From assembly GCA_002256245.1 (NCBI GenBank), contig NKIU01000007.1, positions 1-64,000 of the forward strand: a stretch of 64,000 bases of DNA, in the 5' to 3' direction. A program made the position numbers and the translations under genes. The notes below the pieces were generated by a model. The model searched no databases. It was not told the origin of the DNA and saw only the letters and a list, made by a program, of their open reading frames with translations. The stretch is from Pseudorhodobacter sp. PARRP1 (GTDB lineage: Bacteria > Pseudomonadota > Alphaproteobacteria > Rhodobacterales > Rhodobacteraceae). Shown piece after piece: positions 41,171 through 48,683 of the stretch; the first letter of the stretch is position 1; each line of letters opens with the position of its first letter.

Positions 41171-41686
41171 ATGCTGCCCGCTGTCTCGAACATCAAACGG
41201 AACACCATCGCCGCGCTGCTGGCTGTCGCGGTTGCCCTGCCTGCTGCCCCGGCTTTGGCTTGGGGCCAGCGCGAACAAGACGTGCTGAAGGGTGCCGCTG
41301 GCGTCATTCTGCTGCAAGGCATCATCCGGGAAACCAAACCGAACAAGAAGCACTACGAGCCGCGTTACGAGCCCCGGTATGAACCGCGCTATGAACAGCC
41401 GCGCTATCAGCACTATCAGCCGCGCTACGAGCCCCGGTATGAGCCGCAGCGCGTTTCGGTTTACAGCACCGCCGCCGCGCGCGCCTTCAACAGCTATTCG
41501 TCGTCGGAACGCCGGTTGATCCAGCGCCGCCTGTCGGCTTACGGCTATTACAACGGCGGGATTGATGGCTCTTTCGGCCCCGGCACCTATAACGCGGTGG
41601 TGGCCTATGCCAACGCGCAGGGGCAAAGCCGTCAACTGGCTTCGACCAACACGGCTTACGGTGTGTATGACGGGTTGATGTATTAA
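41171..41686 (+). CDS. Secreted peptidoglycan-binding-domain protein with YEPR tandem repeats
   Basis: The 171-residue protein has a signal peptide (residues 1-30, ending APALA), a helical segment, then a Tyr/Pro/Arg-rich tandem repeat (YEPR units, residues 62-92) and a C-terminal domain (residues 110-160: RRLIQRRLSAYGYYNGGIDG then FGPGTYNAV) matching PGBD_1-type peptidoglycan-binding modules. ATG at 41171 is chosen because AAAGGA precedes it and the signal peptide is complete; the ATG at 41156 would put that SD inside the gene. Likely periplasmic or surface structural role. Confidence 0.8.
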   Translation: MLPAVSNIKRNTIAALLAVAVALPAAPALAWGQREQDVLKGAAGVILLQGIIRETKPNKKHYEPRYEPRYEPRYEQPRYQHYQPRYEPRYEPQRVSVYSTAAARAFNSYSSSERRLIQRRLSAYGYYNGGIDGSFGPGTYNAVVAYANAQGQSRQLASTNTAYGVYDGLMY

Positions 41687-41801
41687 TCTTGCGGACGCTC
41701 TGTCGGCCTGATGCGCTATCCCCGCGGGGAATGGTTGATGTCTTCGCATCAGGATTGGCCCGTTTTCACCAGATGTTGTGGTGACTGTTTTGAACGCTGT
41801 G

Positions 41802-41838
41802 AAGCGCGCCCGATCGGTTCGGGCGCGCTTTTATTTTG
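41802..41838 (+). terminator. Rho-independent terminator before the ECF sigma gene
   Basis: AAGCGCGCCCGA at 41802-41813 pairs with TCGGGCGCGCTT at 41819-41830 and is followed by TTATTTTG. It ends the peptidoglycan-binding gene transcript about 115 nt after its stop. Confidence 0.8.
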
Positions 41839-41883
41839 CGCGCGCCCCAAGGATTGCCGGGCGGTCTGCGTCTGACTAGAGTC

Positions 41884-42426
41884 ATGCTGATGGAAACCCC
41901 GGATGAGACCCTTGCTTTGGCCGCCGCTGGTGGTGATCGCAGCGCCTTTGCGGCGCTGGTTGCGCGGCATTATGACCGGATTTATGGGCTGGCGTATCGG
42001 CTGACCGGGGCGCGGGCCGAGGCGCAGGATCTTGCGCAGGATATCTGCGCGGCCTTGCCGGTCAAGCTGCGGCATTGGCGCGGTGAGGCGCGGTTTACCA
42101 CCTGGCTTTACCGCGTGGTGATGAATGCGGCGCATGATTTGCGCAGGCGGCAGGCCACGCATGCGAAGGCGGCAAGCGGTTGGGGCGATTGGGAAATCGC
42201 GCGGCAGGATGAGATCAAGGTTCAGGCCGAGGCGCAGGATTGGCTGGCGCAGGCGATGGCGCGGCTAAGCCCGGAGTTGCGGGATACTGTGGCTTTGGTT
42301 TTGGGCGAGGAGATGACCCAAGCCGAGGCTGGCCTTGTTCTGGGAGTGTCTGAAGGCACGGTGGCGTGGCGGATGTCAGAAGTGAAGAAGCGCCTGCGGG
42401 CCATGGCGGTGGAGGATGCGAAATGA
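41884..42426 (+). CDS. ECF-type RNA polymerase sigma factor
   Basis: The 180-residue protein has sigma region 2 (FAALVARHYDRIYGLAYRLTG, then AEAQDLAQDICAALP, and FTTWLYRVVMNAAHDLRRR) and region 4 (LSPELRDTVALVLGEEMTQAEAGLVLGVSEGTVAWRMSEVKKRL, in parts). Start at ATG 41884 or 41890. Its last codons are part of a 23-bp sequence repeated 53 bp downstream at the start of the vWA gene. The adjacent vWA membrane protein is the obvious candidate for its anti-sigma or input partner. Confidence 0.9.
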   Translation: MLMETPDETLALAAAGGDRSAFAALVARHYDRIYGLAYRLTGARAEAQDLAQDICAALPVKLRHWRGEARFTTWLYRVVMNAAHDLRRRQATHAKAASGWGDWEIARQDEIKVQAEAQDWLAQAMARLSPELRDTVALVLGEEMTQAEAGLVLGVSEGTVAWRMSEVKKRLRAMAVEDAK

Positions 42427-42479
42427 TCACAACATCAGCGGCACCGCGCACCGCCTTGGCGGTGGAGGATGCGAAATGA
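42404..42479. repeat. 23-bp direct repeat spanning the sigma/vWA gene junction
   Basis: TGGCGGTGGAGGATGCGAAA followed by TGA occurs at 42404-42426 and again at 42457-42479. The first copy ends the sigma gene; the second contains the vWA ATG. Without the 53-bp insertion the two genes would overlap as ATGA. Confidence 0.8.
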
Positions 42480-44482
42480 CGGATGAGCTTGACGCCCTGA
42501 AGGCCGCTCTGCGCGCCGCGCCTGCACCGGATGCTGATGCAAAGGCGGCCGCAATGCGGTTGGCTATGGAAAATTTCGACCGCCTCCAAGGATCGACCGA
42601 GGCCGTGCGTCCTATGCAAGACCGCCCTGTGAGGGCGGGTTTCTTGCAAAAGGGATTGGCCATGTTGAACGCATTGAAGATGAAACCTGTGCTGGCGGCG
42701 ACCACTTCGGTTGCGGCGTTGTTGGTGGGGTTCGTGGTGATTTTGCCGCTGTCGGGCAAGGGGCCGATGGAGGAGGCGCGGGGCAATAAGCCTGTGGCGC
42801 AGGTGGATGCTCCGGTGCAAAATGCGGTGCCCGAAGCGCTGCCCGCGCCGCTGCCGAAGGCCGACGTGCAGGCCGAGGCTAAACCAGCGGCAGAGATGGC
42901 GGCAACGCCCGCCAAGCCCGACGCGGATGCCTCTGCCACGGTTTCCAGCGGAATTGTCGCTGAAAGCGCGCCTGCGGTCGCACCCGATGCCATGGCCGCC
43001 GCTGCTCCTGCGCCTTCGGCCACGCGCGGCATGGTGGCGAAGATGGCGGCGGAAAGCTATGCGGCCGATCCTATGCTGCGGCAGGTGGAGAACACCGAAA
43101 GCTTCGCCAATGCCGATGCCAACCCGGTGAAGGTGACGGCAGAGGAGCCGGTTTCGACGTTCTCGATTGATGTCGATACAGCGTCTTATGCGACGGTGCG
43201 GTCCAGTCTGAACGCGGGGTTCTTGCCTGATCCGGCCTCGGTTCGGGTCGAGGAGATGGTGAATTACTTCCCCTATGCCTATCCGAAACCCGAAGGCGAT
43301 CAGGCGTTTCGCCCGACGATTACCGTGATGCCGACGCCGTGGAACCCGAACACGCGGCTGGTGAATATCGCCATTCAGGGGGCTGTGCCACAGGTGGAAA
43401 ACCGCCCGCCGCTGAACCTGGTTTTCTTGGTGGATACCTCGGGGTCGATGGAGGATGCGGGCAAGCTGCCGTTGTTGAAGCAGTCTTTGGGGTTGATGCT
43501 GGGGCAGTTGAAGCCCGAGGATCAGGTGGCGATTGTGGCCTATGCAGGCTCGGCGGGGCAGGTGTTGCCGCCGACCAAGGCGAGCGATACGGCGACGATC
43601 ATGGGCGCGCTGGATCAGCTTGCGGCGGGCGGATCGACAGCGGGGGCGCAGGGGTTGGAGCTGGCCTATCAGGTGGCTGAGGCGATGAAGGCCGACGGCG
43701 AGGTGAGCCGGGTGCTGCTGGCGACGGATGGCGATTTCAACGTGGGGATTGATGACCCCAAAGCGTTGAAGGATTTCATCGCCAAGAAGCGCGACAGTGG
43801 CGTGTATCTGTCGGTGCTGGGCTTTGGCCGCGGCAATCTGGATGATGCGACGATGCAGGCGCTGGCGCAGAATGGCAATGGCACGGCTGCTTACATTGAT
43901 ACCTTGAATGAGGCGCGCAAGGTGTTGGTCGATCAGTTGACCGGGGCTTTGTATCCCATTGCGGATAATGTGAAAATTCAGGTCGAGTGGAACCCGGCGC
44001 AGGTCGCGGAATACCGGTTGATCGGCTACGAGACGCGGGCGCTGGCGCGTGAGGATTTCAACAACGACAAGGTCGATGCGGGCGATATTGGCGCGGGCAC
44101 GGCGGTGACGGCGATTTACGAGGTGACGGCTCCGGGCAGTGCGGGGTTGCTGAACGATCCGCTGCGGTATGGTGCGGCTACGGTGGCCGAGGGTTCGGCA
44201 GAGTTGGGGTATTTGCGGTTGCGCTCGGTTGCACCGGGGGGCGGGCCAAGTGTGTTGCAGGAAACCGCGATTGTGCCGGGGATGCCGGTGACGGATGAAA
44301 CCCGCTTTGCCGCAGCGATTGCCGGGTTTGGGCAGTTGCTGACCGGGTCGAAATATCTGGGCGATTGGGGCTGGGATCAGGCGATTGATCTGGGGCTTGC
44401 GTCGCGCGGGGCGGATGCGTTTGGCTACCGCATTGAGGCGGTGAACCTGATGCGGACGGCGAAGGCGCTGTCGCAACGCTAA
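42476..44482 (+). CDS. vWA-domain membrane protein (YfbK-like), possible regulator of the adjacent ECF sigma factor
   Basis: The 668-residue protein has a cytoplasmic N-terminus (residues 1-70, DELDALKAALRAAP and RLAMENFDRLQ), one membrane span (about 71-92), an Ala/Pro-rich linker, the YfbK-type N domain (FSIDVDTASYATVR, VRVEEMVNYFPY), a von Willebrand A domain with MIDAS motif LVDTSGSMED near residue 320, and a C-terminal DUF3520-like domain. The sigma gene lies 49 nt upstream. The short cytoplasmic segment would be the only part able to contact sigma, so an anti-sigma role is inference. Periplasmic ligand unknown. Confidence 0.83.
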   Translation: MTDELDALKAALRAAPAPDADAKAAAMRLAMENFDRLQGSTEAVRPMQDRPVRAGFLQKGLAMLNALKMKPVLAATTSVAALLVGFVVILPLSGKGPMEEARGNKPVAQVDAPVQNAVPEALPAPLPKADVQAEAKPAAEMAATPAKPDADASATVSSGIVAESAPAVAPDAMAAAAPAPSATRGMVAKMAAESYAADPMLRQVENTESFANADANPVKVTAEEPVSTFSIDVDTASYATVRSSLNAGFLPDPASVRVEEMVNYFPYAYPKPEGDQAFRPTITVMPTPWNPNTRLVNIAIQGAVPQVENRPPLNLVFLVDTSGSMEDAGKLPLLKQSLGLMLGQLKPEDQVAIVAYAGSAGQVLPPTKASDTATIMGALDQLAAGGSTAGAQGLELAYQVAEAMKADGEVSRVLLATDGDFNVGIDDPKALKDFIAKKRDSGVYLSVLGFGRGNLDDATMQALAQNGNGTAAYIDTLNEARKVLVDQLTGALYPIADNVKIQVEWNPAQVAEYRLIGYETRALAREDFNNDKVDAGDIGAGTAVTAIYEVTAPGSAGLLNDPLRYGAATVAEGSAELGYLRLRSVAPGGGPSVLQETAIVPGMPVTDETRFAAAIAGFGQLLTGSKYLGDWGWDQAIDLGLASRGADAFGYRIEAVNLMRTAKALSQR

Positions 44483-44490
44483 TCACAAAA

Positions 44491-44566
44491 GCCACGCCGC
44501 TCCGGGCTTGACCCGGAGCCTCGTGGGCTGGCGAGAGGCCCCGGATCAAGTCCGGGGCGGCTTGGC
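44491..44566. repeat. Imperfect inverted repeat of the CCCCGGACTTGATCCGGGG family
   Basis: Arms about 44491-44522 and 44535-44566 pair with several mismatches (left core CTCCGGGCTTGACCCGGAG, right core CCCCGGATCAAGTCCGGGG). It lies between the converging vWA and PLP-enzyme genes. The left arm appears to be drifting. Confidence 0.75.
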
Positions 44567-44567
44567 G

Positions 44568-45815
44568 TTAGTCGGCCAGTGCGCGGTCCAGATCGGCGAT
44601 CAGGTCGCGCACATCTTCCAGACCGACCGACAGGCGGAATACGCCTTCACCGGCGAAGCGTTTGTAATCGGCCAAGCTTTCGCCGGTCATGCGGTAGGTG
44701 GAGGCCATGATGTCATCGGTGCCGATATGCACGCAGATGCTGCGCTGGTGGCCCAAGGAAAACGCGTAGTGCATCACGCGGAAGCGAGCGGCCATCTTTT
44801 GCGCGATGGCCTCGGGATCGGCGGTCTGGAAGGTAATCATACCGCCGGGCAGGGCCATTTGGCGGGCGACAAGGTCGCGTTGCGGGTGGCTGGCAAGGCC
44901 GGGGTAGGTGACGGCCAGCACTTTGGGGTGGGCCTCAAGATACGCGGCGAGTTGCTGGGCGTTGTCGGAGGCGGTGCGCAGGCGGGGGAACAGGGTGTCG
45001 ATGCCGCGCAGGATCAGCCATGCGTTTTGCGCCGACAGTGCCGCCCCCAGATAGACGCCGGACGAGGCGCGGATGCGCGAGATCAGGTCTTTGCTGCCAA
45101 TCACAGCGCCGCCCAAGGCATCGCCGTGGCCGTTCATGAATTTGGTCAGCGAGTGGATCACCAGATCGAAACCGTGGCTCAGCGGTTGGGTGATGACGGG
45201 GGTGGCGAGGGTGCTATCGACGGAAGTGAGCACCCCTGCGGCGCGGGCGATTTCGGCCAGTGCGGAAAGATCGGTCAGCCGCAGCAAGGGGTTACAGGGG
45301 CTTTCGGCGTGGATCAGCTTGGTGTTCGGGCGCAGGGCGGCCTTCAACGCATCAAGGTTTGACAGGTTCACGGGTGTGACTTCGATGCCAAAACCGGGCA
45401 GGATGCGGGTGGCGAGTTCATAGGCCCCGGCATAGCAGACGTCCGAGATGATCAGGTGATCGCCGGATTTCAGCAGGCTGAGGAAGGTGGCGGCGATGGC
45501 GGCGACTCCGGTCGCGGTGGCAAGCGCATCTTCGGCGGATTCGAGGCTGGCGAGGCGGCGTTCCAGATCGCGGACGGTGGGGTTGGTCCAGCGGGCGTAG
45601 AGATAGGGCAGGTCGGTCAGATCGCCGACGCCATCGGCAGAAAACGACGAGCCGCCGGGGGTGAACACGTTGTTGACCGACATCGAAATGCCGGGTGCAA
45701 TCGCGCCTGTCATCGGATCGGGGCGCAGTCCGCCATCCAGCGCGCGGGTGGCGGGGTGCATCGGATGCGCGGTGTCAACAGCCGTGATCTGTTTGGGGGG
45801 CAGGTGGGTTTTCAT
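44568..45815 (-). CDS. Cys/Met metabolism PLP-dependent enzyme (cystathionine gamma/beta-lyase-like)
   Basis: The 415-residue fold-type I enzyme has Tyr/Arg cofactor contacts in YLYARWTNPTVRDLE, ALATATGVAAIAATFL, Asp in SVDSTLATPVITQPLSHGFD, and Schiff-base Lys in HSLTKFMNGHGDALGG. Substrate residues SLGHQRSICVH are near the C-terminus. Candidates are methionine gamma-lyase, cystathionine beta-lyase or an O-acyl-homoserine sulfhydrylase; sequence alone does not decide. Start at 45815 has only a weak SD (GGATGAGA). Confidence 0.87.
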   Translation of the reverse strand: MKTHLPPKQITAVDTAHPMHPATRALDGGLRPDPMTGAIAPGISMSVNNVFTPGGSSFSADGVGDLTDLPYLYARWTNPTVRDLERRLASLESAEDALATATGVAAIAATFLSLLKSGDHLIISDVCYAGAYELATRILPGFGIEVTPVNLSNLDALKAALRPNTKLIHAESPCNPLLRLTDLSALAEIARAAGVLTSVDSTLATPVITQPLSHGFDLVIHSLTKFMNGHGDALGGAVIGSKDLISRIRASSGVYLGAALSAQNAWLILRGIDTLFPRLRTASDNAQQLAAYLEAHPKVLAVTYPGLASHPQRDLVARQMALPGGMITFQTADPEAIAQKMAARFRVMHYAFSLGHQRSICVHIGTDDIMASTYRMTGESLADYKRFAGEGVFRLSVGLEDVRDLIADLDRALAD

Positions 45816-45874
45816 CGGCGTCTCATCCGGCTGTTGCGGTTGGGGCGCAGTATCGCAGGAAGGCGCGCAAAGCA

Positions 45875-45901
45875 AAAGGCCCGGCGCGGGGCCGGGCCTT
45901 T
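45875..45901 (-). terminator. Terminator after hsp20
   Basis: AAAGGCCCGGC at 45875-45885 pairs with GCCGGGCCTTT at 45891-45901 around a 5-nt loop. On the reverse strand it follows the hsp20 stop by 17 nt and is trailed by TTTGCTTTG. Confidence 0.8.
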
Positions 45902-45917
45902 CGGGCGTGAGAGACGC

Positions 45918-46394
45918 TTAGGCGTGGGCGGGTTCGGCTTGCTGTTCAACCGCCTTGACCTCGACATCGCTGCGGCGGCCAATCTCAATCCGGCGGGGCT
46001 TCAGCGCCTCGGGGGTTTCGCGGATCAGGTCGATGTGCAGCATGCCGTGTTCGTGGGTTGCCCCGGTGACGCGGACGTGATCGGCCAAGGCAAAGCGGCG
46101 GTCAAAGGCGCGGGTGGCGATGCCACGGTGCAGATAGGCGCGGCCTTCGGTTTCCGGGGCCTTGCGGGCGGTGACATGCAGCGCGCCGTCTTTCACTTCG
46201 ACCGACAGCTCATCCGGCGAGAAGCCTGCGACGGCGATCGAGATGCGGTAGGCATCTTCGGCGGTTTTTTCGATGTTGTAGGGCGGGTAGGTGGGCTGGG
46301 CCACATCGGCGCTGAGCGCGCGGTCCACAAGGTCTGCCATGCGGTCAAAGCCGACAGTGGCGCGGTAAAGCGGGGCAAAATCAAAGTTACGCAT
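45918..46394 (-). CDS. Small heat-shock protein Hsp20 (IbpA-like)
   Basis: The 158-residue chaperone has an alpha-crystallin domain (about residues 38-130: YNIEKTAEDAYRISIAVAGF, then VTARKAPE, YLHRGIATRAFDRRFALADHV) preceded by the IbpA-type N-terminus RNFDFAPLYRATVGFDRM. The conserved A-x-L motif is GMLHIDL. ATG at 46394 is preferred because AGAGG is 6 nt upstream; ATG 46400 would leave no spacing. The leader carries a ROSE-like hairpin over this SD, and a heat-shock-like promoter lies upstream. Confidence 0.92.
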   Translation of the reverse strand: MRNFDFAPLYRATVGFDRMADLVDRALSADVAQPTYPPYNIEKTAEDAYRISIAVAGFSPDELSVEVKDGALHVTARKAPETEGRAYLHRGIATRAFDRRFALADHVRVTGATHEHGMLHIDLIRETPEALKPRRIEIGRRSDVEVKAVEQQAEPAHA

Positions 46395-46397
46395 CTT

Positions 46398-46416
46398 CAT
46401 CCTCTTTCAAGCGATG
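46398..46416 (-). ncRNA. ROSE-like RNA thermometer hairpin in the hsp20 leader
   Basis: On the reverse strand CATCGCTTGAAAGAGGATG folds as CATC-(G bulge)-CTT, loop GAAA, G?-AG-GATG: CATC pairs with GATG, CU pairs with AG of AGAGG, the G between them is bulged, and GAAA caps the stem. The pattern UCGCU opposite the SD with a bulged G is the hallmark of ROSE elements. A second hairpin GCCGTC/GACGGC (46417-46432) lies directly upstream. Confidence 0.6.
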
Positions 46417-46508
46417 GCCGTCCTGCGACGGCGCGGGGTGCCTTCCCATGCGGGCAAGGCGGGTTTCCGCCGCCAAGGCCCGATTGCGGCACCCTGGCGA
46501 CAACGCTG

Positions 46509-46537
46509 ATTTGGGAAATGCTGTGGCGGCTTTCAAG
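46509..46537 (-). promoter_or_regulatory. Candidate heat-shock (RpoH-type) promoter of hsp20
   Basis: Reverse strand CTTGAAA (46537-46531) and CCCAAAT (46515-46509) are 15 nt apart, close to the RpoH consensus CTTGAAA/CCCCAT-T. The predicted leader is about 105 nt. Confidence 0.5.
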
Positions 46538-46553
46538 ACCCCGCCGTTTGATC

Positions 46554-47354
46554 TTAGGGTTTGACGAATTTCGCGCCCTTGGCTTTGCCGCCCGACAGGA
46601 TGTTGATTTTTGACCCCGCCACCGACACCGCGCGGTTTTCCTTGGCCATTTCGGCCATTACCACGGCCAGAGGTGCTTCGAGTGCTGTGCCAAGCGAAAC
46701 CTTCTTGCCGTCGGCTTCGGCCTTGGCCGACACTACCGACACAATCTGCGGCACGCCGTCTTTCATGGTGAAGATCGGCGCGCCGGACGAGCCGAAATCG
46801 ACATCGCACGACAGCACCAGCACTTTGTCAGAGCCATCAATGACATGGCAGATTTGTTGCAGCGATGGCGCCTCGGCGCGGTCTTGCGCGTAGGACACCA
46901 CGCCAACCTGATCGCCCAAGGCGGGCGGCCCGGTGACGGCGATGGGCTGGATCGAGGGCAGGCGGATCGGCTGATCAAGCTCTAGCAGCGCCACATCATA
47001 GGCGGTGCGGTCCAGATCATCGGCCCCGGAATAGGCGTAATCGGGGTGGGCTACGGCGCGGGCGACGTCGCGATACGCCTCGGCCCGGCCATTGCGCAGA
47101 CCGGCGAGGAAATGCAGATCGCGGGCGTCAAAGCGCGCGCCGGTTTCCTTGTCAAACAGGCAATGCGCGGCGGTCAGCACCAGATCAGGGGCGATCAAGG
47201 TGCCGGTGCAAAAGCCGCGGTCGCCCAGGTTGATGCGGCCAACGGCGTTCCAACCCTTTGAATCGTTGGCAGTTTGCAGGCTGACCAGCGGGGATTCCTG
47301 TGCCATCGCAGGCAGGGCGGCTAGGGCAAGCAGGGCGAGCAGGGGCAGGCGCAT
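46554..47354 (-). CDS. Secreted trypsin-like serine protease
   Basis: The 266-residue S1 protease has a signal peptide (residues 1-19) and an intact triad: His64 in LTAAHC, Asp120 in YDVALLEL, Ser190 in DFGSSGAP. Cysteines at 49/65 and 169/183 can form the usual disulfides. A C-terminal extension of about 50 residues (ENRAVSVAGSKINILSGGK) is not part of the catalytic core. It lies 48 nt after glcF on the same strand but has no evident link to glycolate metabolism. Confidence 0.88.
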   Translation of the reverse strand: MRLPLLALLALAALPAMAQESPLVSLQTANDSKGWNAVGRINLGDRGFCTGTLIAPDLVLTAAHCLFDKETGARFDARDLHFLAGLRNGRAEAYRDVARAVAHPDYAYSGADDLDRTAYDVALLELDQPIRLPSIQPIAVTGPPALGDQVGVVSYAQDRAEAPSLQQICHVIDGSDKVLVLSCDVDFGSSGAPIFTMKDGVPQIVSVVSAKAEADGKKVSLGTALEAPLAVVMAEMAKENRAVSVAGSKINILSGGKAKGAKFVKP

Positions 47355-47402
47355 GTATCCTCCGGGCTGGTCCGCCCAGATAGCCAGAGACTGCGGCAGA
47401 TG

Positions 47403-48683
47403 TTAGGCAAATTCTGCCAGCGCGTGCGGTTTTGGCCCACCTGTGGCCCAATCCAGCAACTCGACGGTGTGGACGATGGGAATCTGCGTCGCTCCGCCAA
47501 TCTGCATCATGCAGCCGATGTTGCCGGCGGCGATGATATCGGGGCGCTTGGCCTCGATGGTCTGCACCTTGCGGGCGCGGAGTTCGGCGGAAATCGCAGG
47601 TTGCAGCAGGTTGTAGGTGCCTGCCGAGCCACAGCACAGATGGCTGTCGGCGGGTTCGACCACGGTGAAGCCTGCGCGTTTCAGCAGATCTTTCGGGGTG
47701 GTTTTGATCTGCTGGCCGTGTTGCAGGCTGCATGCGGCGTGATAGGCCACCGTCAGGCCCTTGGGCGCGCCTTCGGGGATCGTAAGGCGTTGCAGAAGTT
47801 CGGAAATATCCAGCGCCATGGTGGCTACTTCGGCAGCGTCGGGCGTGCCAAGCATATGGCCGTAGTCCTTGACCGTGGTGCCACAACCGCTGGTGTTGAT
47901 CACGATGGCATCCAAACCTGCGCCGCGTTTTTCGGCCATGAAGGCGGCGATGTTGGCGCGGGCGGCGGCGTGGCTTTCAGCCTCGCGCCCCATGTGATGG
48001 GTCAGCGCGCCACAGCAGCCCATACCGTGTGGGATTACCACCTCGCAACCCAGACGGCGCAGCAGGCGGATGGTGGCGTCGTTGATGTCGGTGTTCAGCG
48101 CCTTTTGCGCGCAGCCGGTCATCAGGGCGACGCGCATCCGCTGCGGCGTGGTGGGGGCGAAACTTTGCGGGTCATCGTTGCGGCTGACTGGGGGGATGGT
48201 TTTTGGTGCCATCGCCAGCATGGCGCGCAGGCGGGCATCGGGTATCAGACGGGCAAACGGGCGGGCGAGTTTTGCGCCGAACAGCGCCAGACGGAAGCGG
48301 GTAGGATGCGGGATCACTTTCGCCAGCACCCAGCGCAGGGCGCGGTCGGACAGCGGGCGTTTGTAGGTTTTCTCGACATAGGCGCGGGCCTGGTCGATCA
48401 GGTGCATGTAATCAACGCCTGACGGACAAGTGGTGGTGCAGGCAAGGCAGGACAGGCAGCGATCCAAGTGTTTGACAGTGCGGGCATCGGCAGGGCGGCC
48501 GGTTTCCAGCATTTCCTTGATCAGATAAATCCGGCCGCGCGGGCTATCAAGCTCATCCCCCAGCACCTGATAAGTTGGGCAAGTGGCGGTGCAAAAGCCG
48601 CAATGCACGCAGGAGCGCAGGATCTTGTTGGCCTCGGCGAGTTTGGGGTCTTGCAACTGGGCTTCAGTGAAATGTGTCTGCAT
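47403..48683 (-). CDS. glcF: Glycolate oxidase iron-sulfur subunit GlcF
   Basis: The 426-residue protein carries two 4Fe-4S ferredoxin motifs (CVHCGFCTATCPTY near residue 31 and CLSCLACTTTCPSG near residue 83) and two CCG-type cysteine domains (MGCCGALTHHMG and HLCCGSAGTYNLLQ). It passes electrons from the flavin subunits to the quinone pool at the inner membrane. ATG at 48683 overlaps the glcE stop by one base. Confidence 0.94.
   Translation of the reverse strand: MQTHFTEAQLQDPKLAEANKILRSCVHCGFCTATCPTYQVLGDELDSPRGRIYLIKEMLETGRPADARTVKHLDRCLSCLACTTTCPSGVDYMHLIDQARAYVEKTYKRPLSDRALRWVLAKVIPHPTRFRLALFGAKLARPFARLIPDARLRAMLAMAPKTIPPVSRNDDPQSFAPTTPQRMRVALMTGCAQKALNTDINDATIRLLRRLGCEVVIPHGMGCCGALTHHMGREAESHAAARANIAAFMAEKRGAGLDAIVINTSGCGTTVKDYGHMLGTPDAAEVATMALDISELLQRLTIPEGAPKGLTVAYHAACSLQHGQQIKTTPKDLLKRAGFTVVEPADSHLCCGSAGTYNLLQPAISAELRARKVQTIEAKRPDIIAAGNIGCMMQIGGATQIPIVHTVELLDWATGGPKPHALAEFA

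Noticed and set aside
42215-44476. 753-codon reverse-strand open frame opposite the vWA gene
   Set aside because: Low-complexity Arg/His/Gln composition and no ribosome site; shadow of the forward gene.
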